Notes: generated by a model from the sequence alone, not told the origin. A stretch of 64,000 bases of DNA from Rhizophagus clarus (GCA_015698045.1 BLAL01000285.1:1178001-1242000), one strand, 5' to 3'. Shown: positions 42,592 to 56,346, numbered from the stretch's first letter. Numbers and translations: made by a program.

Positions 42592-44229
42592 TTAAGAAAG
42601 CATAACTTCAATAGCAGTTATTCCTGGAACATCATTATTATTAATATAAAGATAATTACGACCAGGGACAATTATATTACCATTTGGTGGCATTATAACA
42701 TTCATACTGTAAAGTCCATTGGACAAATTAGTTACATTTTGGACACTACAACCGACATATCTTTGTGACATATGAACTGAATGAGTAATAAATCCGTAAT
42801 GAACGAGAGCTGCTGAAAATACTGGATTTGGATCATCAATTGATACTGTTACTGGAACAGCTGTATTGTAATTAACACCAATAGCCCCTTTGTTTAATAT
42901 ATTATTATTGGCTACAGATGTAATGGTAGGACGTTTGAAACCAAGTTGAAGATAAGGTGGTGTAAACATTTCAACGCGGTAACTTTCAAAAATAAGAACA
43001 AAATAAAATAAGATATTAATTTGTAAAAACTCGAAATTATTTTCATTAACTTACTCAGTAACATATTTGGTATTATTGGTTCGGACTTCTGAATTTGGAT
43101 TGCTTCCAGCAACGAAAACTCTTCCATCAGGTATTAAGGTAGCAACTGAATGATATAATCTAGGAATTTTAGAGTCAGTAAGTCTGGTAAATCTTTTTCC
43201 CTTGGGAGCTCGATGATCATAAAGAACAGGTGTAAGAACTGGATCATCAGCAACTTGAGTTTTGCCTTTATTAATATCTATTTTAAATAATTGGAGATGG
43301 ATAAAATAATTTAAATAAATAATATTACGAGGAAAACTTTAATAACACATGATACTTACTATAACCAGCATATCCTTTTCCTGCACCATTCAAGAACATA
43401 GTCTTTCCATCGGCTAATATGACAACATCTGGCATATTTCTTCGAATACCACCAAAATCTTCGACTTCCCAATTAGCAGTTTCTAAATTGGACAGATTAA
43501 TCCTGCCACATGAGTCATCAGCCGGTTCATTTGCATCTTGTTTTGCAACACCACCACACATAAGAATTTGAGGAGCATAATTTTCTTCTGGACGTAATGG
43601 CAGCATGACAGAAGCACCAGAAAGCGGATACAACCTTGGAGGACCTGGAAGTCTTGGAAGACGTTTTATAATTGATTTTGTTCCCCAGTCCCAAACGATA
43701 CTATCAGTATTTGAGAAAACGAAAAGAAATTTTTGGTCTGCTGGACCAGGTAAGACATGAACAGCAGGATATAAATTGAACGGCAAGCTAATTAATTACA
43801 ATAATAATAATAATAATAAAAAAAAAAAATTCTCATGAGAGTTAGTACCATACATATTATCTAAATCACGTGCAAAAATTACATACGTTTCTTCGAGAAA
43901 CGGAAATGGTTCCGGTTTAGCGGAATCACTTGGGAAGAATTCAACAGTGGGATTATGATCATCTTTAGTGCTCTTTGAAATAGGTTTTTTTGAACCACCG
44001 ATGATCATAACTCTTCCATCAGAAAGACTAATAACAATTACAACCAAAATGTAAGAAAAAGATAAGCGATATTAAACATTGAACTGAAATTAATACATAC
44101 GTGGTCATAGTTGGATACCATCTTTTTGAAGTTAAACCTTTTGGATTTTCATACCAATCACATGAATCGTTGTCACATGATTCAAAAATACGAAGACTCT
44201 CAAAACCCTCATCGAATTTACTTTTGGCC

Positions 44230-44271
<42 letters not shown>

Positions 44272-45043
44272 CCATTAGGCGAAATTATCATGTGATTAAT
44301 AGATTAAAAATTTATAATGAACTTACAATTTCTTCTGCGCCACCGGTATGAACTAATGTACCGTTACCGAGAAATGCTCCAGCAGAACAGAATGTATTTG
44401 TATTAAGATTGAGGACACGTTTCTTATTGGTTTGAATATCATATTCAACGGAAATGGCAGCACGGCCGTCCTTTTGTTTTAGTGGATTGTTCTCGACTAT
44501 AAATAATAGAATATTAAATATTTTTAAACAGAATTTGGAATTATTTTTTTTTTTTCTCCGCTTACCTTTGTCGATAATAACAATTTTTGTAGGAGCAGTG
44601 AGGACGATATGCATCGCTGTTAAAAAAAAAAAAGAAAGAAAGAAAGAAAATTTGAGTTCTCAACTGTCAAATTACTTTCTTGTTTAAAGATGTTTAGTTT
44701 TACCTGCTACACCTGAACTACAAAAATAGAAAAAGAATTTTAATCGTTAGAAATAATAATAATAATAATAATAACAACTTTATCATATTAGAAGAACCAA
44801 CTTACTCTCCGACTACTTCAAAAGAGCCCGGGATCTTACTTAATGGAGCTAAATCCCTTTCTAATAAATAAGGTTAGAATCATTAATAAGGAAATATAAT
44901 ACAAAATTAATCATAAATAACAATAAAAAATTTCGTGTACTTTTGAAACTTGTAGTTTTAGCATCGGTTTCATTTGATAATAAAATGATAACTAATGTGA
45001 ATAAAGCGGAAATAATTGGAAGTTTGATTTTGAAGTGTTTCAT
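42592..45043 (-). CDS. Glyoxal oxidase (copper radical oxidase), secreted
   Basis: Ten exons: 45043-44941, 44860-44806, 44717-44704, 44616-44566, 44496-44327, 44228-44101, 44027-43887, 43787-43360, 43277-43055 and 42982-42592, giving 567 residues. The N-terminus is a signal peptide (IISALFTLVIILLSNETDA). The family blocks are GDSGVAAMHIVLTAPTKIVI, CSAGAFLGNG (Cys of the Tyr-Cys cofactor), SKRWYPTMT (Tyr), LPFNLYPAVHVLPG (Tyr ligand), RLYHSVATLIPDGRVFVAGS (His ligand) and THSVHMSQR (His) in the C-terminal DUF1929 domain. The enzyme oxidises aldehydes such as glyoxal outside the cell and makes hydrogen peroxide. The third exon is only 14 nt. One intron (44229-44326) holds a long T-then-A palindrome. 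Confidence 0.93.
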
Positions 45044-46978
45044 GGTTGATGAATTAAAGGAAAGGTATAATAAATAAATTTGGATAATAATAAACGCGGT
45101 ATGTAATAGAATGAAAGAAGGGATCAGGAAGTTAAAAGGGGAGGAGAAGGAAAGTCGAAAGTGGGAATAGAGAATCTAACTAATAATTAATGTGGCTAGT
45201 TAGCCTTGGATGAAAATTATTTAATATAAATAAAATTTTTCCATGGATTACAATCAGTATTTATCCAAAAAATCAAATCTGCAAATTGACATATAGACAT
45301 TGTTTACTCGAATAATTTAACAACTAGAAGAAACCAATGATCCGATACACGATATTAAAAATAATTAATTTAACACTAAATCTATTAATGGAATGTATGA
45401 AAAGATACGATGTATCTCCTCAGCCTATCTAAATGCAGGAACCTTTTTCTCTTTTTTTTAAAACGGCATATTATCCGAATTTTATATAAATATAGGATAC
45501 ATTTAGCGGTTTAAATTATAAATCTTTAATATTAAGAGTAACAAACACCCAAAAAATCTATAATACAGGGTCCATCGAGTTTGTGAACACATGGCAAAAA
45601 AATTTAATTGTGGAAGATAATTTCTTATTGGCAATATTAAAATTGGGTTACATATTCATCGTGACATCGTGTAACGGAAAAGTCCAAATCGAAAACAAAT
45701 TTTTTTCATTAGAAGGTTCTAATGTTGTGTATTGATGCATGTTCATTAGTTACATATATATTTCAAGGGAACTGCTTTCTTCATTAATGTTTGAACGAAT
45801 TGCGCAAAAGAAATTTTTCAAAGATCTACAAAAATCATGTATGAGAGATATTTGATGCATAAAAAACTTGCATGTAAGATTTGTATTTATTACATATCTT
45901 ATATTATAATGGGTTACTTTACAAATTAAAATATAATAAATAGATGAATTTGCAATGATTTTTTTTCCAAAGGAACAATAGAAATAACAACGTCGTTACG
46001 TTATTGAATTTTAATACTTAATTTCGATCAAACATTTAAGGTTATTATTTACCAAAGATAGTTAAACTCAGTTTAAACTTGTCAATTTAGTTAATTTAGC
46101 TAAATCCCGATAAACTCCGATTAAAACTAAAACAGAACCTAAAAGTTATAGAATGGCTTAGTAAGAAAGATAAGAGCCAAAACCTCTACTGCCACACTGA
46201 AAATTTTTAATGCTACATCAAGACACAAATTAATAAATTAATTTCTTAACCATTTATACTCTAATTTTTTTTTTTTTCCTCTCTTTTGTCACATATTTGT
46301 CTAATTTCCCGCCCTAGAAATTTAGACAATGTGAACATCGTGTACGAAGAAAAAAAAAATTATCGCCGAACTTTCAATAAAAATACAAATGAATTTTTTT
46401 TAGGCAATAAAGAAAAACGTCAATTAAGAAAGATTTTTGATTGGTTATTTAATCGAACAAACCCGATTTATATACAAATTGTAATTAAAAGTTTTTTCTA
46501 AATTTATTGTTTGTGTGTCAATTCGGTGATTAGTGATTACAATATGTTGCACCTCGGGAGTTTTTTTATTTAATTCGTTATTTAAATAAGTTATTTGTTT
46601 TAATTAAACACATAAGTTATCTATTATGGGGATTGACCGATTAAAAAATGCATGCAAATGTGCAACGATTGCAAAATAAAAAACACTTCGGCCTTATGTT
46701 CAAACACAATAAAAAGTTTGAAAATATTTTTATTTTCATTCTATTTTCTTTTTACTTTTCTTTTTTAAACTTTAATAACTTTTTATGTGCAAATCCTATA
46801 TTTATCAATTAGCCCTTTTTTTTTTTAAAAAAAAAAAAAAATAATAATTTTACGTTTTATCGTTTTATAAATTGAACAAAATTGAATTCTATTTTTTATT
46901 TTTTAATTTTTTTTTTTTTTTATTTTTTACTTTCCTTCCTTTTTTCCTTCTTTTCTCTTACAATAAATAATATTTAAT
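45044..46978. promoter_or_regulatory. Divergent intergenic region of 1.9 kb
   Basis: It separates the glyoxal oxidase (minus) from the fucosyltransferase-like gene (plus) and should hold both promoters. TATA-like sequence (TATATAAATATAGG) lies at about 45482. A T-rich/pyrimidine tract (46880-46960, TTTTTACTTTCCTTCCTTTT) lies just before the plus-strand start, as is common in fungal promoters. A small open frame at 46286-46501 has no support. Confidence 0.4.
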
Positions 46979-49240
46979 ATGTCACCGCAAAATCAATCAT
47001 CGACTGGGCAAAAAGCTCATCGACGTAATACGAGTATAAATAATAATACTCTTCCTGAAAACCCCGTAAATAATCCTACATATCTCAAACCAATTGACAC
47101 TTTTCCAAAAAAAAATCATTTAAATAATGTATTAAATGATGTTTCACCTTTAACCCCTCCTCCTACTCCATCAAAATTTAAAAAGATCGATAAGATTGAT
47201 AGTAGTTTTGATATAAAAAGGATGTTCTTCATTCTCATATTTTGTGGTTCTCTTGTGATATTTTTAGGTGCTTTAAGTGGATTAGGTCCTCCATTTGATG
47301 ATGAAATTGAAATTTCTATTGTAAATATTACAAATAATGAATTAAATAACAATGATATTCTTATTAATGATAAACCTGATGAATTTATACAAATTTTGGA
47401 CGAAAATCATCATGACAATCAAGCTAATAATAAAAATAAAAATGATGATGTTGATTTTATTGAGAATATGCCAGTAGATATTGATCCTAATCAGAATAAT
47501 CAGGATTTAGAATCACCACCTAAAGAAGATATTAAACCTGAATTACCTGCTGAACCTGTTGAGATAACAATGAATCATCATCATGATATGAAATCTGAAA
47601 AAAATGAAGACATCATTGATGGTATAGAAGATGAAGGTTTTGAAGAACTTATAGACAAAATTCCTTCAAATAATGAAAATAATGATGACGTTCCAAATGA
47701 TGAAAATAAACTTGGTCAAACTGAAAATGACGTTGCTTTAAACTTTGATGATAGTTATCGAAAGATGATTCATGATGGATTTGAGAATCAAAATCAAGTT
47801 CACAAAAACGATTATTCTAATTACACATATGTGAGACATAAGACTCATTTCACTTATGATGATGTTGTTGGGTCACTTACAGATGAAGAACGTAAAGAAA
47901 TTAATCAGATTCAAATATTAGAAATGAATACAAACGAAAATTTGGATCCTTCTTGCGGTGCATGGCAAGATAATTATTCAAAGTTACATGAGAAAATATT
48001 GTCAGGAAATGAAGCGCAAAGATATGTTAGTTACATTTGTGATGACAAAAATAATTGTGGAGGTTTATCTGACAGGTAAAGAAAGTTATATATATATATA
48101 TTTTTTTTTTTTAAAAAAAAAAAAAATCACATTTTAAAAGGTATTAAATCTTTCTTTTTTACCAGAATTCTTGGAATGACATCCGCATTTGTATTTGCTT
48201 TGCTTACAAACCGTGCGTTCCTTGCAGATTGGCAAACTCCTTTTCCACTTGAAACTATTTTTAGTTCACCAAATATTGATTGGAGTCATGATTCATTAAA
48301 TCCATCATCTAATATTAGAGAACTTGAAACAAGTGAGCTTAATGTTATTGATTTCGACGCAAAAAATTTGGATCAACAATTCATGCTTTCTAATTGGACA
48401 ACAAAATATCCAAGTCCTTTTATAAAGTTTTATTCAAATCGTGGAATGATTATAAGATCTTTTGATTCAAAATATTATTCACAAACATTAAAAGATATGG
48501 GTTTAAGACCACATACAACATTTGGTTGTGTTGTTGATTATTTATTCCGTCCTGCACCAACCGCTTTATCATTTATTACTCAATATACATCATTGTTTGT
48601 TCTTCCAAATATATTTACAATTGGAATACAGATTAGTACTCAGAATGATTTCAATTCATTAAAAGATTATAAACATTATTTTGATTGTGCAGATCAACTT
48701 ACAGAGACTTATGCTGCTCCTAATCAAAAAGTTATTTACTATCTTGTAACCGATTCATCAGAATTAAGAAACGAAGCTGTACAAAAATTTGAACATTTGG
48801 TTGTTTCCGGTTTACCCACTGATTCAAATCTTGATAATCTTGATAATCCTGATAGTGTAAACAACGCTATGATTGAAAGTTGGATTTTTAGTAAAACTGA
48901 TTATAGAGTAAGTAGAATAGTAGATGACTAAAATTATGGTGTTTGTATCTATTATGTGTTTATTACATAAAATTAATCAACCTTATCATCTTTTTTCTTT
49001 TTTAGATAATTTCATCAGGAAATTATGGCAAATTATCTGCTTTTTATTCAAAACAACTTCACACTACAGTTTCCATAGACAATAATAATCAAGCTTTAGA
49101 TTGTACAAGAGAGGTATGAATTTACAATAGCTTCATAATATTATAAAATCAACAAATCTTCAATATTCACTTTATATTATTTATTACAGGACACATTTAT
49201 AACATTTATTAAATTGGCAAACGAATCTTCATTAGGATAA
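46979..49240 (+). CDS. GT37-like fucosyltransferase family protein, type II membrane
   Basis: Four exons: 46979-48075, 48166-48907, 49006-49113 and 49190-49240, giving 665 residues. A cytosolic N-terminus of about 80 residues is followed by one membrane segment (MFFILIFCGSLVIFLGAL, about 82-99) and a long acidic N/D/E-rich stem. The catalytic region begins at about 330 with DPSCGAWQDNY..LHEKIL, then CGGLSDR (split by intron 1) and ALLTNRAFLADWQTPFPLE. This resembles the GDP-fucose binding region of xyloglucan fucosyltransferase (GT37) relatives, where the Arg of the GL.DR block is conserved. It would act in the Golgi on glycans. The exact donor and acceptor are not known. Intron 1 holds a T-then-A palindrome. 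Confidence 0.75.
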
Positions 49241-51079
49241 TTTTTTTTTTCTTTTAATTTATTATCATTATCATTATTATTAATTATTTGTAAATTTAGA
49301 ATATTTAGAACTTAGACTCAAAGCACAGTTAGAAAAAGTTTTCATTTTTTTTTGTAGAATAATGGAGGTTCGGGATTAACGGGTATTTATTATTATTTGT
49401 AAAATTTTAATTTAAATTATTTATTAATTGATTTAATTTTCGAAGTTTTTCTTTCCGGTTGCATTCTAAAAAATCTTAACATATCGTTAAGTATATAGAA
49501 TTTTGTAATTTTAGTTTCTTTAATTAAATAGAACATTTATAAAATTTAATAATATTTAAAGATATTGAAATTCTTCATAAAACAATTAATTGATTTCTCT
49601 CCCAATTTTCAATTTTCGTTTACTTCGTAACGATAAAAACAGCAGGATTGGTCTACAATTTGTCATGTGGTAATTAATGGTTTTTTACTTACTCACATAT
49701 ACTCACATGTACCGATCTTTGTACAACTCATGCTGTTTTGCACATGAACTGTCTAATGATCATATGCATAAAGGATAAGCCCAATCAATCGACTTATGTA
49801 ATATTATTTTACAAGTACAATGACGAAGAAATAAAATATATGGAATAACTTATTAGTCATCCTTTAGAATTCAAATCAACTTATAAGGAACTATATTATC
49901 GGATGACAATCCTAAACCAATATTTTCTTTCAAATTTGACAGATTGCATTGTATAGAATACCTCGTGTTTCTTTTATAAAAGAAAGCATATCCTACCAAA
50001 AAATTTTCGGATGACATATTTCACTTATAAAAATAAATAAAAACAGCAATAACTAGTAGAATACGTAGATTAGAACATTATAACTAATTTAATGCTGCCC
50101 AGATAACCGTTATTAGGACTTAGAGCGCAAATACAGTAGAATGTCCACATATCAGTTATCTGTTTGCGATTTTGTCACGTGATTTTAACATACTCCAACA
50201 AGAAAGATATACTCTAACATGGTTTTTTTTAACAAGTGTCTGAGAAAAGAAACGAAACGAGAAGTTAAATCTATTTTAACAATCTATAAAACTTGTCTCA
50301 GTATAATTCATATGTTAATTCTTATAAAATTCCTTATCCTTTGTCCTTATCTTTTTTCTTCATTATATTGTGAAATACAAGATCTAATCAGTCGATGAAT
50401 CTTTGATATTTAAAAATTTGTTCCATAATGATCCTTGAAAAGAGTAGGTTATTTATAAATCGTATAAATCGTTAATGCCGTAAAAATTATGCACCCGTGA
50501 TTTGACTGGTCGAATTAATTTATTAAATATTATCCATTTAGAAAAGCATCTGGCGGGTTAAAATTCGAAAATGAGGATTTTTTATTATATTTGGTCTACA
50601 ATAAATTATTCCAATAGTCCAATGGCACTAGAAAACAAATACTAAAGAACCCCCCCACACCCGTCAAATAGACCTTAAGAAAAGGGTATTCAGGAAGACG
50701 TACTCCGAATTTCATCTTATTTTAACATACAGTATTTTTATCTTTTATTATCATTACTGTATTTTTTTCAACATGAATGAATCTAATCAGACATTTAATT
50801 GTTCTTTTTCTATTTTATATACAAACTGTGCAAATACACACTAAAATTCGATAAACCGCGATTTGGACCTAAACCAGACATTTTTCTGGAACAAAATCAC
50901 GCATATTATACTGAAGTTTACTAGTAAAGTCTCGATATTAATTTCTAACCTTAGTGAAAATAGTTCAATAAATCATAATTTTGACCAGAATTATAAATCT
51001 TAATTCCGGCCGAAATTATTATAAAATGTTTTATGCTCATTTTCATGATCTCCTTATGTATGAAGATGGAAAAGTTTGT

Positions 51080-51111
<32 letters not shown>

Positions 51112-51894
51112 CCTGAAAGGATTTTTCAGTATAACGAAAAAAATTTTTTTTTTCACTATATCGATAAAACGATAAAACGGATAATTTTAATGGAACCGAT
51201 AGATCCGGATTATCGTGTCGTCGTACATGTTAGAGATTGGAATCGATTATCGAATCTTTTTTTTTTTTTTTTTTTTTATAGCGGCATCAAATCAAATTCC
51301 TGATTTTTGCTTTAGAGCCAAATGGATCTGACATACGTGAAAAATTGTTGAAAATGGTTCTTGAGAATCAATTTAGATTCGATTTTTCCAATCCATACTT
51401 AGTAATGTCTTTTTTTTTATTAGATCGATTATAAATAAATCACTTTAAGGAAAATGACATTTTTATGAAACTGAGGCAAAGAATCTAACTAAAATTGAAT
51501 AGAAAAACATCTTGAAAAGTCGATATGTACTATATGTATGTACGGATATGTACGAAATTGTACTAGATTTGATCGTACAGATGTACTTATCACTTAGAAA
51601 TGTACGTACTGTACAACCAATAACTTAGTCCGAGTACTGTACTAAAATTTTGTGCGTACATTTGTACTACAATAACCCTGATTTATTTATTTCAAATAAA
51701 ATATATTTAGGGTCAGATTTCGATTTCCTTTCAACTATTTTTTTAACTTGAACCACTTGAAAAAATTTTATTATTAAAAAAAATCTCTTTATAAAAATTT
51801 GCCCAACACGTTCTCCAATCTACTTTCTTCACTACACAATCCTCACAGAGGACAGAAAAAGACAGCCGCGAGGCCAAAATAAACCCCTTTAGCT
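49241..51894. other. Gene-free 2.65 kb, promoter of INO1 at right end
   Basis: No frame with gene support. Long T-runs occur at 51082-51111 and 51259-51278. At 51530-51665 there is a dense cluster of GTAC-containing words (TGTACG, TGTACT, GTACAG). The last about 100 bp before the INO1 start (CTTTCTTCACTACACAATCC) look like a fungal pyrimidine-rich promoter and leader. Confidence 0.5.
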
Positions 51895-54218
51895 ATGTCT
51901 CCAAACGTAACTGATTCACTTTCCTTAAGTCCTGTTCCAACGTATAAAGTTATCTCCCCGAATGTCCTCTACACCGATACGCATATTTTTGCGGATTATA
52001 TTTATCATAATGCTACCGTCTCTAAAAACGAGATTGGTGGTACCTTAGAAGTTACTCCTACCGAAACAAAATACAAATTTAAGACCGAAGTCAACATTCC
52101 TAAAGTGGGGTAAGTTTTTGGTTTTTTTTTTTTTTATCAAACTCGAAAAAAAAAATTGTATCATGTTATATGGATTATAGGTACAGGTGTGACTAGCTGC
52201 TCCATTTCCTTATATAGTCCCCGAAGTAAATGTATTTCCGTTATGGTCACGTGATATGAATCTCGATCACGTGATCTATATTTATTCATTTTGTTCGAGT
52301 AGGTGAAATCCTATTTAACTGTCACCCCAAAATTCTTCGATCCCATGTTAGCACATAATACAGTCTAACCTCGATATACCGATATTCGATATACCGATAT
52401 ACTATTAATAAATTTTTATTTTCCTACTCTATATGAGGACATATAAATATCGGATATGACGATATTTTTTAAAATTTTCATATATATCCCCGACATATCA
52501 TTATATAAAGGTTTGACTGTACCGACTGGTTCGAAGAATTTTCTGGGTGCTGTTAGGGTAGTTTACGTTGTACGTATACGTACATATAACAACGTCTGTA
52601 CAGTACCTATCCGTTGGGGTCTAATAAACCATATTTTTATCAGTCCGAGTTTTGGATATTAACACGTGATTTTATTAACATTTACTTTTTTTTTAAAATT
52701 AAAAGATTAATGATGGTTGGATGGGGAGGTAATAATGGCTCCACCCTAACCGCAAGCGTTATCGCTAACCGGGAAAAAATTTCATGGCACACCAAGGATG
52801 GTCTTAAATCTGCTAATTATTTCGGTTCAGTTGTTCAAGCTTCTACTCTCAAACTAGGTGTAGATGCCAAAGGAAATGATGTTTTCATTCCCTTTAATGA
52901 TATCTTGCCAATGGTCCATCCCAATGATCTTGTACTTGGTGGTTGGGACATCAGCTCTCTCAATCTCGCGCAAGCTATGGAACGTGCTAAAGTCCTTGAT
53001 TATGATCTTCAACGTCAAGTCAAACCAAAACTCGAGCAATTGAAACCGTTACCTTCTATTTATTATCCCGACTTTATTGCAGCTAATCAGAGTGATCGAG
53101 CCGATAATCTTATTCCTGGAAATAATAAAAAGGAACACCTTGAACAAATTCGTAAAGATATTCGTGATTTTAAAGAGGCTAATAAACTTGACAAAATCAT
53201 TGTCGTCTGGACTGCTAATACTGAACGTTATGCCGAAATTATCTCAGGTGTGAATGATACAGCAGATAATATTTTGAAAGCTGTTGAAAATAGTCACTCG
53301 GAAATTGCGCCATCTACTATTTTCGCTTTGGCTTGTATTCTTGAAAAGACTCCTTTCATTAATGGGTCGCCTCAAAATACGTTTGTTCCCGGTTGTATCG
53401 AACTTGCAGAACGCGAACATGTTTATATTGGAGGAGACGATTTTAAATCTGGTCAAACAAAAGTCAAGTCTGTTTTGGTTGACTTTTTGGTGAATGCTGG
53501 TATCAAACCAATTGGGATCACATCTTATAATCATCTTGGTAATAACGATGGTAAGAATTTGTCCGCACCACAACAATTTCGATCAAAAGAAATTTCCAAA
53601 AGTAATGTTGTTGATGATATGGTTGCTGCCAATGAGATCCTTTATAAGCCTGGCGAACATCCCGATCATGGTAAGTTGATAAAGGCGAGAAAATTTTTTT
53701 TACCTTAATTATGTCTAATTAATTTCTTAATTTCGCAAATAGTTGTCGTAATTAAGTATGTACCAGCTGTTGGTGATTCAAAACGAGCTCTTGATGAATA
53801 CGTATCGGATATTTTCATGGGTGGAAAGAATGTAAGTAGTTAACGACAAACTTAAATTCTATTTTTAAATGAACGATCCAACTAATCTCGTTATCATCAT
53901 CATTAGACAATTTCATTATACAATACGTGTGAAGATTCACTCTTGGCTTCTCCACTTATCTTGGATTTGGCCATAATCACCGAATTAATGACACGCATTG
54001 AATATTGTGCTGGGGATATGGAAGAATATGAACCTTTCGATGCAGTTTTATCCATATTGAGTTTCATGTTAAAAGCTCCTTTAGTACCATCAGGAACTCC
54101 AGTTGTTAATGCGTTAAGCAAACAGCGTATGGCAATGGAAAACTTTTTCCGTGCATGTGTCGGGTTAGCTCCTCAAAATGAAATGCTTTTAGAACACAAA
54201 GCTCCGGTTAAATTTTAA
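51895..54218 (+). CDS. INO1: Inositol-3-phosphate synthase
   Basis: Four exons: 51895-52109, 52706-53670, 53743-53831 and 53907-54218, 526 residues, the usual length for the family. The enzyme converts glucose-6-phosphate to 1D-myo-inositol-3-phosphate with NAD, the first step of inositol synthesis, in the cytosol. Visible blocks are [14 protein letters not shown] (NAD-binding), [33 protein letters not shown] and [19 protein letters not shown], with catalytic lysines in the last two; [14 protein letters not shown] comes near the end. Intron 1 is 596 bp, far longer than the others, and contains a MITE (52359-52521). In fungi this gene is usually repressed by inositol; no such site was identified here. 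Confidence 0.96.
52359..52521. mobile_element. Tc1/pogo-like MITE in INO1 intron 1
   Basis: The ends are inverted: TACAGTCTAACCTCGATATA on the left and the reverse complement of TACAGTCAAACCTTTATATA on the right, with TA at both outer edges as expected for a TA target duplication. It is about 160 bp with no coding capacity. The CAGTC..AACCTC terminal pattern is typical of Tc1/mariner-pogo relatives. Confidence 0.75.
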
Positions 54219-54616
54219 CTTACTCGATTTAGTAGTATATAAAAAATTTTTGATTGTATTTCTTACCCGATTTAATAAAATAAGATTTTTCTGATTGTGA
54301 CTGATTAACAAATTTAGCTACTTTTATACTTTTATGAATTAATATTTTGATCATGAGATTTGCTTGTGGCTGTTACATTTAGGGTATAGATTTTCAACTT
54401 GCAATAAAATGTCTTTACCGATATTTAATAACTGATCTTTCCGTTTGTACTCGACTTTTAATAATTTTATAATATTATTTTGATCAGGTCATATTGTCTC
54501 ACTAAATTTGGCTAGTTATTTTGCCAAGAAAAACTGATAGCACTAAATATGTAAATATAATAAATTATATAAAATATGACTCGTTTTCTTTCCCGTTTCT
54601 TTTTAAAGAATTAATT
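54219..54616. promoter_or_regulatory. INO1 3' region and promoter of SPFH gene
   Basis: 400 bp between two plus-strand genes. AATAAAATAAGATTT at about 54274 is a candidate polyadenylation region for INO1. Nothing else stands out. Confidence 0.4.
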
Positions 54617-56346
54617 ATGTCTTCAACAAACGCAACAAACGTGACAAGCGTTCACGATTCTAATCTACAAGGATTTGATGGATTAGTAACCATGCAGGTT
54701 TGTAATTAAATTCACTCCTAATATTAAGATATTGCGCAAATGAACAAACACCCTTTCTGTTTTGATAATAGCCAGTGAGCGTACAGCAAATGCAACCTTC
54801 TTATGCTGCTGAATTTCCAATACAAGATAATTCTCATTCTTTTTATGGTGGTATGCTTAACTTTCTTGGTGCATTTTGCGGTTTCATTGGCTCAGTAAGT
54901 TACATGAACCTTCTTTAATCCGCAGTACATAAATTCGTAAATTTGAATTATAAAATTAAATATTTTAGGTTCCTATTTGTCCATGCTTCCCCAATCCTTA
55001 TAAAAAAGTTGAACAAGGTTATGTTGGGTTAATTACTCAATTTGGTAAAGATAATTCTACTTTATTAATAAATAGGTTACTGCTAGAATATTAATTTTTT
55101 TTTTAAAAAAAAAAAAATAAATAAAACTTAGGCAAATTTTATAAGTTTGTTGATCCCGGCTTGGTTAAAGTAAATGTGTTCACCGAGGATATTATTAGAG
55201 TTGATGTTAAGGTACCTATAATATTATTTTGATAAAATAATTTTCATGATTCATTCACATTGATTTCGGTTTAATATTTGAATTGATAGATCCAAATAAC
55301 AGAAATTCCACATCAATATATTATGACAAAGGTAATAAACAGATCAATTTGACTGTTGAATAAATTTTTTTGATTAAAATTATAATAATATTTATATAAC
55401 ATAATTTAGGATAATGTATACGTTCAAATTTATTCAGTAATCTATTGGCATGTAATTAATCCTTATAAATCAATATTTGGTATCGCGGATGTTCGTAAGG
55501 CTCTTATCGAACGGTTAGTTATATTAATTTCGTGTTATTTTTAATTTTACTTTAAACCTTAACCTTAACCTTTGCTAATTTTCCAATAAATTAGTACACA
55601 AACTACGTTGCGCCATACCCTTGGTTCACGTGTTCTTCAAGATTGTATTGAAAATCGTGAAGCTATTGCTTATGAAATTAAAGAAATTATTGATGAACCT
55701 GCTAGTAATTGGGGCGTTAAAGTATATATTACAGGTTTTTTTTTTTTAAAAAAAAAAAGACTAATTTATTTATCATTATTTTTTTTTTTCATTTAACCTT
55801 TTTAATTATGTAATTATGTATGAATTTTTTATAGGTTGAAAGTATTTTGATTAAGGATATCGAGTTTTCTAGAGAATTACAAGAATCCCTTTCGTCAGCT
55901 GCTCAGGCAAAGAGGATTGGTGAAAGTAAAGTTATTGCCGCACAAGCCGAAGGTATTTAACTTTTTTACATAATGTTTTCCTTTAAACATTTTTTTATCT
56001 TACTCTCATTTTTTTTTTTTTTAATAGTTGATGCTGCTAAATTAATGAGACAGGCTGCAGAACTTTTGAATTCACCAGCCGCTATGGTAGGATAATGATA
56101 TACTAATTTGAGTATTTATTTGTATTTTACCAAGTTAATTTTTTTTTTATAATTAATTAGCAAATTCGATATCTTGAAACAATGTCATCAATGTCCAAAG
56201 CTTCAGGAACAAAAGTTATTTTCATGCCGTATAACACGAGTGATGGATCATCATCATCATTATATGGTGGTGATGGTTCTTCAAGCAATTCTAAAAAGAT
56301 TGATCCTATTAAAGCTACTGTTTATGAACAAATCGCCGAACATTAA
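54617..56346 (+). CDS. SPFH/stomatin-like membrane scaffold protein
   Basis: Ten exons: 54617-54697, 54772-54894, 54969-55044, 55132-55211, 55290-55331, 55410-55513, 55595-55721, 55835-55952, 56028-56086 and 56161-56346, 331 residues. A hydrophobic hairpin (MLNFLGAFCGFIGSVPICPC, about 56-75) with cysteines suitable for palmitoylation precedes the SPFH domain: EQGYVGLITQFGKFYKFVDP, VKVNVFTEDIIRVDVK, EIPHQYIMTKDNVYVQIY, VIYWHVINPYKSIFGI and VESILIKDIEFSRELQ. A C-terminal coiled region follows (AAQAKRIGESKVIAAQAE). Proteins of this family form oligomeric scaffolds on cholesterol or sphingolipid-rich membranes. Introns 3 and 7 contain T-then-A palindromes. Confidence 0.92.

Noticed and set aside
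46286-46501. Plus-strand frame of 71 codons upstream of the GT37-like gene
   Set aside because: Too short, not joined to the gene by phase, and composition is like the surrounding intergenic DNA.
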